Under the pieces are notes generated by a model. It saw only the letters and a list, made by a program, of their open reading frames with translations. It was not told where the DNA came from and searched no databases. Both the position numbers and the translations under genes were made by a program. Of a DNA stretch of 64,000 bases, positions 12,031-22,900 are shown piece by piece. The stretch is from Siphonodentalium dalli (lineage: Eukaryota; Mollusca; Scaphopoda; Gadilida; Siphonodentaliidae), in contig CP136066.1 in assembly GCA_032622095.1 (NCBI GenBank), positions 185,600,716 through 185,664,715 on the forward strand, in the 5' to 3' direction. Within the stretch, counting starts at the first letter, position 1; each line of letters opens with the position of its first letter.

Positions 12031-14097
12031 GGCGGCTAGATATTGAAAAGAAGTCGAAATTGTCACATACTAATTTCAAACTTTTTGTCATAATATCAAT
12101 ATGTATGGATTGAAAACGAAACGGTACATAAGCCATCTATTAGTTCCAACATAGGTCGTCGCCTTCTGGAAGGATGAAACCCACAATCGAAATCCATTCT
12201 CCACTAAGCGCCCATAATGGCCGTAACCGTATATGGGTGCGCCGAATAGTCATATTATGACTTCCAATAATCAAAACAAAAGTACCTAAGCGTATTCTAA
12301 TTTGCCACATTCAGCATTATATGGACCAGCATCCGTCTCTTCGTCACATTAATCTATCTCGCTCACACCAACAGAGTTTTCAATACTTCTTGGTAGAAGG
12401 GTTCCACTAATCGGAATGTTTCAAACAACACATATGCCGATGTCAAGCTCACGTGATTGTCTCGAAAGCTGGGAATTCTTATCCTTATTCTTGGCGAGCT
12501 TCATTCATGGTAGCTTATGGTATAATTCAGATGCTACATATGGGATCTGAGCGTCATCTTGTGTGATAAACTAGAAAGGTATGCGGCCGATGCGTATACT
12601 AGCTTTCAGAAGGACCTCTCTATCTGCGTATTTTTCAGATTTGGTTACCCAATGTGAATAACAAAATGTACATCTTGTGATCTACCCATCCAGCCACTTC
12701 TCAATATATGGTTCATCAATTCACATATTCACGTACTGACGTAGCCGGACAACTTCTGTATATGGCTTCGAATGTTGAAAGCTTAACATTTGACGGATGC
12801 CTTTCTGCTAAGGCGTAGAAGACCATAATGCATAATATACCCACACTTATTGACCATGATCATAAGAACAGTCTTGTTGGCGTCCAGCAATCGCCTCACT
12901 GTACAGATTCAAGCAGATAATAACAATACACGCGGTGCTAGTTTGTGGGCATGTGTCATGGTAGTGGAAATGAAATTGGGTCATGACTGCACCGCCCCTT
13001 CTGTGGGTATATTTTAGATTCAGACATGATCTCGCATGTGGCTTTGCTTTCCTTGTATGCTAAGATTGTATCTTCCAATCCGTTTGGAAGCCGTTCTTAA
13101 TCAACTGGACCAGGCGTGTACCATTGGCTACTACTATATAAGCCCCACCCAGACTGGGATGTAGTCTTAAGGACGATGCATTTGATAGTATATATGTCAT
13201 ACGCCCGCTGGTGGTGGTCGGTATGATTCAAGAAAGTACAATGCCATCAACACAAGAGTAAAATGTTCAACGCGAAGAACATCTCGAGGAATGTTACTTT
13301 GATGAGATCTTGCATTCAGTTTAACCTACGCTAGGTACACCAAGTGATTTCTTGGTAACATTACCATTCAAAACCATTGTCCTGCATGAGACATATTAAC
13401 TACTATATTCTAAAGTTATATAATATAAAGCTATATGATCATAAAGGACACGTTCACCAACGTTCACATCCATTGCCGTAGAGACTATAAATTGTTCTTT
13501 AAACACATAGTGAAATAAATGCACCACAGTTCCTGACATTTTCTTGAATAATACCGCCCCCCACATACTGACACTAACACAGAGAGGATAACAACAACGC
13601 ATACCTTCATTCCATAAAGACATTATCCTTTAGTCCATCCGACTGTTCTCGGGAGGCTAGGATAGTATTATCCAGACAAAATTATACGTCTGGTCAAGTT
13701 GATTCAGAACGGCCTTGAAACGGATGTGGAAATACAATCTTACCACACAAAAACACCAACACGCATGATATTCTATATCTGAAACATGCACATGGTGTAT
13801 TGGTTTATACCGTGGCCCATTTCATTCCCACTGTCATGGCGCATGTCCACAAACTAGCACCGCGAGTATTGTTCCTCTCTGCTGGGAGCTATTCGACGAG
13901 ACGACTGCGGGACGTCACACATTTTGCTTAGGATCATGGTCAAGAAGTGTGGGCAGTCGGTACATTATGGTCTTCTCCTTAGCAGATACGCATATGTCCA
14001 AGGGAATGAGACAGTTAGCAACCTTCGAAACACTGCCGAAGTTGTCCACGTATGCCAATACGTTCGCTAAGTTTGTGAGTTGAACCATATATTTTAG

Positions 14098-14507
14098 AAG
14101 TGACTAGTTAACTGGAAAGTTCGCCAGGTGTACATGTCGTTATCCCCATGGGCTATGAGAAAGACATACATAGAGATGACCTTCTGTAAGCTTGTATACT
14201 TATCGACCATATGCCTTTCTAGTTCAAGATGACGAACAAATCACATATTTAGCAAGTATTTAAAATTTTAAGCTAGACACCGGAAAATGAATTGATTGAA
14301 GTGACTAGTTAACTGGGAAGTTCGCCAGGTGTACATGTCGTCATCCCCATGGGCTATGAGAAAGACATACATAGAGATGACATTATGTAAGCTTGTATAC
14401 TTATCGATCATATGCCTTTCTAGTTCAAGATGACGAACAAATCACATATTTAGCAAGTATTTAAAATTTTAAGCTAGACACCGGAAAAAAAATGAATTGA
14501 TTGAAAC
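14098..14507. repeat. 201-bp tandem duplication inside the right arm
   Basis: The block beginning AAGTGACTAGTTAACTGG at 14098 recurs at 14299. It runs through CATCCCCATGGGCTATGAG and TTAAGCTAGACACCGGAAAA with only a few differences, plus four extra A in the second copy. It is much more similar than the two arms are to each other, so it arose later. Confidence 0.95.
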
Positions 14508-14914
14508 GTTGTGATTAGAGGGACCCTTCTCCCGGGAAGTGTTGAATACTTTGTCGGTGTGAACGACCTAGATTTATCAGGCAAAGAAATGGAAACCGGT
14601 CCAGATCATTAAGGACGTGGAAAATCAGAATATATTATCAGGTAATTGTTCTAATATGGCTATTCGGCGCACCTACGGTTACGGCCATTATCGGCGCGAA
14701 GTGTCGAATGGATTTCGAAATGCCACATCGCGATCTTAATTGTGGGTTTTCGTACTTCCTGAAGGATGCGAGCAATGTTATGCGTTTTGATACGTTTTAA
14801 TTTTAACTAATAGATGGTTTGTGTATAGTTTCATCCATACATATCGATATTATGACAAAAAGTTGAAATTTGTATGTGAAAATATCGATTTCTTTTCAAT
14901 TTATGGCCTCCAGT

Positions 14915-15425
14915 TTAGCTGCCATCTTGACCCTGAGTATCAATTGCCAAACTCAAATGAATACTTCATATCAATATCCATATCAACATGTAATGGTGGG
15001 TAGAATTCGCGAAACAATAACGCCCATCGTAAGAAAGTAAAGGAATGTAGGCGTGTTTTCAAATATCGGTCGCCATTTTGGCCGCCATCTTAGATTTGGA
15101 AAACCATTTCTTGCATGGGATGTAAGGTAATTACTTCACCACAGTATTTCCAACTCAGCTGTCAGCATGTGTGGAGTGGTCTCAATGGTGTGAATATGAG
15201 GGATTTTCGGTGAGTTTTTAAATCTGTCCGCCATTGTGGGCGCCATTTTGGAATTGGGGGACGTTTATTTGGATGCAATATAAGGACAGTTCTTCGATTC
15301 AATGTTCCAAACTCACAATAGTAAGCAGGTGTGGAGTTGTCGTGACAATAACTCTCACTGATGTTAAAATCAGCGATTTTCGGCGATTTTTCTATATCTG
15401 GTGGCCATTTTGGCCGCCATCTTGG
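14915..15425 (-). repeat. Mirror-image series of GGCCGCCATCTT pairs (right arm)
   Basis: CGCCATTTTGGCCGCCATCT near 15071 and 15400, CGCCATTGTGGGCGCCATTT near 15229 and CAGTTTAGCTGCCATCTTGA near 14911 are reverse complements of the left-arm pairs and keep the ~165-bp spacing. Confidence 0.8.
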
Positions 15426-15828
15426 ATTTGGATGAATATTCCCCAACTCAGGTAAAAGAGGAATCCTAGCCCGGGTATCTCCTGCACATATATAATCAGG
15501 GCTGGAGTAATAATAGCAATAACACTCATTGATTCGAAACAGACATTGCGTTATTAGCGTCGATTTGGCTTTGACCGGATTATACCGGCATTTGGGAAAA
15601 CATGATATCGGACAAAAATATCCAGCAAGGAATGTATATTATGGTCCCAGTGTGTTTGCCAATGACTCTTCTAGACTATAAATGTATAAAGTCGCGTCAA
15701 GATGCCAATATTTTCCCACAGAGACAAACGAAAGGTGGTGAAATGTCCGTGTTAAAACTCCATCTTTTGAAAGTCGATTTCTGACAATCACAATCTCTTA
15801 TTAATGGGCACGTTTGTCAGATCTAATT

Positions 15829-18648
15829 ATCTTTAGACCATGGGATGTAAATCCTAGGACGCTTAGAAAAAAGTTTGTCTGCAACTTTTAGGGTACTACA
15901 AGAACTTTATATTTTCATAGCAAGATTGTTTTCTTGTAACAGATTGTAAAATGTTCTGGTTTCGGGAGTTGCACATTCGCGAGAAAAACATGTTTTTGTT
16001 AGCCGTTTTCGTGTACATTCTCACTAAAATATAATTTTTTCCCCTGTTTATTATTACATGTTAATTCAGACAATTTGGTGATTATACTAAATGGAATATG
16101 ACGAAATCTTTCAATAAACACGAAAACCACAAACAGAACGGCATATTTACGCCCAGAATGACATTTTGAATATTAAATCCCCCCGAATGGCGCCTGACGT
16201 TCGATGAAATAGAGTTACTGTTCTTGACATTACATGCATTCCACCGGCGAATAGTGTTATTCCTCTGGGCGTCACGTGTATTTAACGGAATATCTACGCT
16301 GAAATTGCATCGACTTGAGGGTCAGTAAATGTTTTGGTATAAATATGAAATTAATAAAAACAAAATTATGTGTGGATATACAATTTTTAACTAACATTGG
16401 GGTGCATTATTTCGCTCATAAAATGATAAAGGCCAATAGGCCCTATATATAGTACCGGTTACGTGTTCTCAAGATCCGCGGCCTTGAATTCGATCATAAA
16501 AACTGAACAAATGGTATAGTTTTACAATTTTGATGGCGCAAACAATTCTCGGGACACATTTTGTCGCCATGCATATAGCCAAATTATAGACCCAGACAAT
16601 CATACTATTCAAATTTATTTTAAATTATATATAAGGTGAAAAGTGCATGTGCAGATGTTCCGTTGAGAACTTGAGTGCTACATGTATTCGTGTCCGATAT
16701 CGTGACCACCGTGCGCTCGGCACAGGACATGGTCGTATATTTAGTAGATTATAGCTACATGTGTAGACTTATCTCAAACGCCGGATACATGCACATAACG
16801 GCCTTGTGGAACAAAATCATATACAGGTTATATGGGCTTGTCGGAATGATTAATGCCCGTCATAATTGTCACTGAAAAATCGTGCGATATGTCCAACATT
16901 GTTCACGAAATAATAAAAAAAACAAGCATATATATAACAAGATATATAAATTCATCGATATGGACGTCACTATATAGTGTGTTTATTTAGTTCACCTTAG
17001 AATTACATACTAGTACATCTCCCTTGACCTCGAGATATCAAATATTCCCAAACTCTTTAAAACTTAATAATTTTATATCTTTATTTCCATTTAAAACTAA
17101 ACAACTTTCAAACTGATTGGTCAATATTCGAATCTATTTTCTGGCTGAAATGTCAAATTACTTCTGTTGGTTCGGGTATGCATGGAATGTCCAACGTTGA
17201 ACATTTTGACCAAAGTTAGGACTACCCGGACGCCACGCTCATGCATGCAGTGCCTCAACTTGTTTCAAAATTTCGCCAGGTAATATCCCGCCATTATAAT
17301 TCGTGACTTGCATTTATGATCCAATAAACAGTTAAGTACAAATATCGTATAATTTTGTTTTCTATGAGGTCATTCCATGAAGAGTTATATTATTATAGCA
17401 TGTTTTGAAATAACTTTTCATGCGCGGTTTATATATCATCATCATGATGTAGTCAACCATGTGTAACTGCTATATGTCGGTATAGTGGACAATATATTAC
17501 ATGTGCATAAACTTGCACGAACTGTTCAGTATATAAATAACTTAGTAAAAATAAATAAACAAAAATAGAAAACATGGAATTTCCAGAATTGTTGTTATCT
17601 GCACGCCAAAATATAGAGGCTTATTTGACTCGGACACATGCCGGTGCCCTCCAAGAGTTGTAATGAACTAGAACCTATCATTTTCGTCCCCGTAAAAAGG
17701 TACATAACAGCATGCATGGACATATTCCTTAAACTTTTCACACCTGCATAATTCACAGCGTGGACTGCATTGTATATATACGCATATTTAAACACCTCGC
17801 ATATTAAAGGGGAAAATTGCAAGTAGAGATCTACAAAACTAGTTAGTTGAAAATTATCACATGAACGAATTAATAGCTTAAGTTCATATGATCTTGATTG
17901 TAAAAGATAATTAACGGGAAACATAACGATAAATACGAACACATCATCATCGTGCTTGAAAAGTTCAACTTATATAGGCCTATATAGACTTTATATGCAC
18001 ACCAGACACTAAATGATTTGGTCGGCTGGCACTCTGTATCTGGTAAATATTCGGAAAGATATTATGGATTAATATAATGTCTGCCCTATCTCTGAAAAAC
18101 AGTGCCATTGTCGGTGGAATAGAATAAAGAGAACGTGCCGCGTGAAGTAAAAATAGTTTCCCGTTAAGTCCTGGCGTAATACTAATTTTCCGGACAATCG
18201 CGCGCTTGGTTTCGCTTCCGATTCCAGAAATTCAATTAATCGGAATGGCACGTGTAATTGATGTACTTTTTGTTGTGACTTTAATCTGTTTCTTGATTTG
18301 AAACTATATCGGGTTTATGTATTGTATAACTTCCTGGTAAAGTGTTGATTGTTTTTGGAGGAATCCGTTCACAATGAATGCATAGTTATAGACCTTTGAT
18401 ATTATTAACAGAATGCGTCTAAATAACGGAATATCATGATGGAACGAACCGTGTGCACCGGCGGTATATTTTTCAGATAAACTTTTGCTCTTTATTCGAA
18501 AATGTGCAACTCCCGAGGCCAGAACATTTGCGAAATATGTTTATTGACACGTAACCTTCCAACATTTACCAAAATTATGTAGTACCTCAAAAGTTGCAGA
18601 GCAATGACAGCTTTGGATTTTCATCCCATGGTCTACTTCTGGTATAGA
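15829..18648. mobile_element. ~2.8 kb element with ~165-bp TIRs
   Basis: TAGACCATGGGATG at about 15835, then TGCAACTTTTAGGGTACTAC, then AAATGTTCTGGTTTCGGGAG and TTGCACATTCGC, are mirrored by GCAACTCCCGAGGCCAGAAC, GTAGTACCTCAAAAGTTGCA and CATCCCATGGTCTA ending at about 18643. The AT-rich interior has no ORF with recognisable domains (115 aa maximum, minus strand, compositionally random). Probably a non-autonomous DNA transposon or foldback. No target duplication found. Confidence 0.75.
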
Positions 18649-18805
18649 AAACATACAGATGTTGATATTATGTTGTCAAATCGGATAGGTCATCTTTAAA
18701 TAATATACGTTGATCCAATCCATATTTGGGTATCGAAACGCAGTCATAGCTGTTTGGCGTCGTGCACCATATATAGCTTCGAAGCAACAAGCATGCATGT
18801 GTTTT

Positions 18806-19017
18806 ATATAAGCCCTGTCACTAAGTCGCGGCCATGTTGCTTCCAGCCAGCCCAGTTCCGTTTCAGTACTACAGGTATCATTCCATATATGGAATTCAAG
18901 AATATTCAAAAGCTCCATATATGGAATGTTGTTCCAGAACTTTGACCTGTAGTACTAAAAAACGGAACGGGGCTGGATGGATCCAATATGGCCGCGACTT
19001 AGTGGCAATACTTATGG
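18806..19017. mobile_element. Small MITE or hairpin, ~210 bp
   Basis: CACTAAGTCGCGGCCATGTT near 18820 is mirrored by ATATGGCCGCGACTTAGTG near 18985. Inward, CCAGCCCAGTTCCGTTT/AAAACGGAACGGGGCTGG, TACTACAGGT/ACCTGTAGTA and CATTCCATATATGGAAT/CCATATATGGAATG also pair. Near-continuous palindrome, non-coding. Confidence 0.9.
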
Positions 19018-19470
19018 GCAGTCTATAAATACTGATTTGGTGGTCGTTTGTCCGTTCCGTCTCTTGTTCCGTGAATTACACACACCCGTGTGATTTCAAA
19101 TGAAAACAGTCACTTGCAGTCTGACCGTCGCATAGAACACATCCTGGAGCCTTTTTTTTCTCTCGCTCGAATTGGACATAATGTAATCGACGTCCTAGTC
19201 ACACATATGCATTATTATAAGGTATGTAATGGACATACTATTAATGTCAATGTATGTTAAATTAATGTGTTAATTGTGAATGCCCATTCACAATAATACT
19301 GTAGTCGACGTTTAGAAACTTGAAATTGAGTTGAGAGTGGGGCAAACGTCCCAAATATACCAAACATTCAACAAAATAAGTGCACCATATATGAGTACTA
19401 TAGCACCTAAAATTGTGTAGCCAACACCATCAATATATAGGTTATGTCCACATGCAAATTGATAGGAATA

Positions 19471-19643
19471 TTGGAAATCTCAACCCGCACCACGGGTGAT
19501 ACCCAGCCACACATGACACATCCAATGCTAAACTGTTGCGAATCAAAGTCATTTCGTGGGTCCCAGTGGTTAAACTTGTTCTACACAAATTATGGTTGGA
19601 GAAACTTCATTAATATTATTACTACATTTGTTGTATCGGCTTC
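19471..19643 (+). CDS. Tentative exon: first half of an Ig domain
   Basis: After ATTGATAG an open frame runs to a GTAAAT donor at 19644 and ends in phase 1, as needed by the next Ig half-exon at 19791. It reads MLNCCESKSFRGSQW, so Cys and Trp sit 12 residues apart as in Ig B and C strands. Joining to the next exon gives a Trp-to-Cys distance of about 50 residues, long but possible. Against it: the intron would be only ~147 bp while the others are 0.6-2.9 kb, and FYTN/WRNF-like strings also occur in a reverse-strand ORF near 23.9 kb, so this may be a repeat. Confidence 0.3.
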
Positions 19644-19790
19644 CTGTAAATAATTATGTTTTTCCAAACAGGCAGCTAAAAAACGCATTCCAGTGTCTGT
19701 CTTTCAATCTAACCCTGTGGGATTAATACATATATGTACTTACGTGGCGTTACAACGTGACCTCTTTCACGAAAATATATTTTCATGAAG

Positions 19791-19919
19791 TGGGTGTGGC
19801 CGATACGGCTATAGCTGTCATTCCGAATGTCACAAGAATGGACAGTGGAATGTATACGTGCCGTGCCGAAAACGAGCAGGGACTTGCTCAAACAGACGAA
19901 ACAGAAGTGGTTGTGACGT
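19791..19919 (+). CDS. Exon: second half of Ig domain 1
   Basis: The acceptor is TTTCATGAAG and the donor GTGAGT at 19920. Phase 1 in, phase 1 out. It encodes DSGMYTCRAENEQG, the D-x-G-x-Y-x-C signature of Ig F strands, followed by a G strand ending EVVVT. The intron position, 23 residues before the Cys, matches the split in the later exon at 29897, which supports this start although the reading frame is open further upstream. The matching first half is uncertain (see 19471-19643). Confidence 0.72.
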
Positions 19920-22900
19920 GTGAGTATGACTTCAATATGATTCGTTTAGCTATTTCACAATGACGCTATTTCCTGCATATAATTATATAATAATGATAGC
20001 AACATGTAGCATGTGTTTATCTTACCCTGTGCCAATGCATTCTCTTATATATGCGAGTCGACCATAGGTCGCCTCGCATATATAAGAGAATGCATTGGCC
20101 TAACAATGTTTTACAATTTTAATAATTTTTTCTTGTATTCTTTAACAATTTTATAATTTCACCCATACAGAGCCCCAGACAAACATGAGCAGACGACACT
20201 CTTCTATATGCTTCTATATATGTGTGGGGCTCCCTGCAGGGTAATGGATGTTTTTTATTTTATGTCCTAAAAATTGTGAGAAACATTTATTTAAAAAACA
20301 TGATAAAAAATTGTTAGGCCAATGCATTCTCTTATATATGCGAGGCGACCTATGGTCGACTCGCATATATAAGAGAATGCATTGGCACAGGGTAAAAAAA
20401 TCCCGACTTCCGACTGGATTGACATGCAACGATGAGCAAGATATTTGTTGCATGAGATTTTGTACTTACGATTGAAAGGGATTATGTGCATTTTACGAAC
20501 ATCTGTTAAATGGACGATGTGTCTTTGATCTTACAAATCGGGGCACAATCTATGCATATTTTCCTTGTAAATTTCTGTTATAAATAATAATTGTTCACGA
20601 TTGCTCAAGTTTGAATGTGCACTGTGAATTTCAACAGCTCGTGTACTAGTGTACCCCGTCAGACAAACGTTTATATATTTTTGTTGTTAGCAAATTAAAA
20701 ATAGAAAATGCTTTGAGTTGGAGACTTCATTGGTGACGTAAGTTCTTGGTCCTTAGTATGAGTTGCTAGATAAAAAATAACAAACAAGACATTTAATTTG
20801 TCCGTTAGGTTCTTGGCCCCTAGTATGAATTGTCTTTGGTAAAAATAAATAACAAACAAGACATTTAATTTGTCCGTTAGGTTCTTGTCCCTCAGATTGA
20901 ACTGTCTTGATAAAAAAAAAAATAACAAACAAGACATTTAATTTGTCTGTTAGGTTCGTGTCCCTTAGTTTGAACAGTCTAGATAAAAAAAATGACAAAC
21001 AACACATTTAATTCGTCCGTTAACAAAAATTAACTCTTTCTTTTGACATTCTGAGCAGTCGGACCAGAGCTTGATATAAAGCTGAAAGTACCGGGCAACA
21101 ATGTATATGTTGTGGAATGTTCGACAGTGTCAGTTCCAGAAGCGAAAACTCAATGGGCATTCAACGGTAAACCCATCACACCGACGTATGTACACAAACA
21201 CCGAGAGGGGACCATAGATCCAGATGTGTCCGGATACGTCATTGCTGACCTCACTGAAAAGGAAATTGGCGTTTACACCTGCACCGCGACATCTTATCAG
21301 GCATGGACGTCTGTTCATCTGAATCTATCCGACCATATTTCTAGAGGTTAGTGTGTTTGTTATACACAATTCAATTCATCTAAGATTCTGAATTTTTCCA
21401 TTGAATGGTTAACCTTTTCATGACCAAGTACTGATAAGTATTTCACTTGGGGAATGTCAAGATAATAAATTCAACAAACGATCCAAGTCCATTTGTTGGA
21501 ATACTATATATTCAGTCACCAATGACTGAACTTATGATATATGTATCTTCTGCATTTGAATTATCAAAACACCCATCCTCATGATTAGTAGACCATTCCA
21601 ATGCACAATGTATAGATAAAGTTCATGAGAACTTTAGTTTACTATATATTTTCAAATTATTTTACCTGTTATGAAGTTCGTTTATCGATGATGTGTTAAT
21701 TCTCACCTGGACCAGATCTAAATAATCTAACATGACACATACTAATTGACGTAAAACCATAATGCAATAATTACTTATTCAGAAGTAACACATTCAGAAG
21801 ATTTCTTTTTAAAAAGTACCTTGCTTGTTGTCAGATTTTCCATATCTCACAATTGAAAAACTCAAAAATAACTTATAAAAATTGTAATTATAAAGATGTT
21901 CATAATGTAACTATTCTATGTGCATATATATGTGAGAGCTAAAATAAATATTGTTTACATTAATGGTCAATGTTATAACTGCATAACGCAAAAATAGTTG
22001 GATCAAAGTTCACTCTGTATGAATCGGTCCGGGAGCTGATTTGAGTATCAGTGTACCCCCAGGACTTAATTTCACATACTTATTATCTTTCTTATTATGT
22101 CCGTCAACTTTTAAGCAATGTGAACATTGACGAAAGAAGCCGCGTAGACCCCAGACAATATGACATAAACATGGCCGCCGTTTTCCAAACAGCAAATAAA
22201 TTTATGGAAGATATGAATGAAACAGTCACATCTTTCACCTCCGATGACCATTTTGGTGGCCATCTTGGGCGGCTTGTGCCACTTTTGCCAAAAAGGTGCA
22301 TTGTGTGTTATCTTCACATACATATATACATTTGCATATATTGGACAAGAATTTCTCTCTACAATTTGAATCAAAATGACTTAGTGTCCCGTCTGAAAAA
22401 TGGCGGTCACGTTTGACGACGTCGTCTTGCCTGGTGTCTACGAAGGCATAAGGGTATACGTGATATGAATGCCAAAGAAAGAACTGAGTGGGGTGATGTT
22501 AGGCCCTGGGGTGTAGGAGTACCATATCATATCAACGACTAAATATAATTCCCACACCTTTCCTCTGTTCCAACTGTGCGATGTGTTCTCTCGTTTTATT
22601 GTAAAATTCTCTTCTATTCGCTTTATTTAGTTACAGAGACTGTGACGTCAGCCTCAATTTCAGTAGATACCAATTCTACCTCAACTTCCATATTTTTGAG
22701 CTGGAATATTAAGAGGCCGGCCACCGAAGATATAGATGTCCAGGTTCGTTGAATTATATAATGATATATCGTTTAACAGATATATCTAGTTTTGAGAGAC
22801 ATTGTTGATGCTTTCTTGTCAGACCAATGTTTTGAGTTGCCAGATTGTACAGGTTCCGCAACTTTAAAAGTTGTAAATTTATTTGAAACACCTTGAATAT

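Larger units (their letters stand above)
11185..15749. mobile_element. Giant inverted repeat (foldback-like), ~4.6 kb with two ~2.2 kb arms
   Basis: CGGACATTTCACCACCTTTC at 11185 is mirrored by GAAAGGTGGTGAAATGTCCG ending at 15749. The mirror continues inward: GGTCAAAGCCAAATCGACG with its complement near 15570; ATGGCGGCC blocks on both sides; GGCGCACCTACGG/CATATGGGTGCGCCG near 14670 and 12235; CTAGTTTGTGGGCATGTGTC near 12940 with its complement near 13840; and CGGTATGATTCAAGAAA near 13220 with TTTTCTTGAATAATACCG near 13540. The centre is at about 13.39 kb. Arms are clearly diverged, so the structure is old. No transposase ORF. The proline/tryptophan-rich ORFs at 11485-11814 (+) and 15162-15446 (-) are mirror-image readings of the same repeat. 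Confidence 0.88.
20022..20425. mobile_element. B-family hairpin MITE, decayed left end
   Basis: Two 67-bp hairpins (20032-20098 and 20319-20385) in opposite orientation flank a spacer containing GAGCCCCAGAC...GTGTGGGGCTC. The right end keeps CACAGGGTAAAAAAATCCCG but is cut in the terminal repeat. The left terminal repeat is missing. It lies in the intron 3' of the 19791 exon. Confidence 0.9.

Noticed and set aside
17595-17942. 115-aa minus-strand ORF
   Set aside because: No domain or signal features. It lies in the AT-rich interior of a TIR-bounded element.
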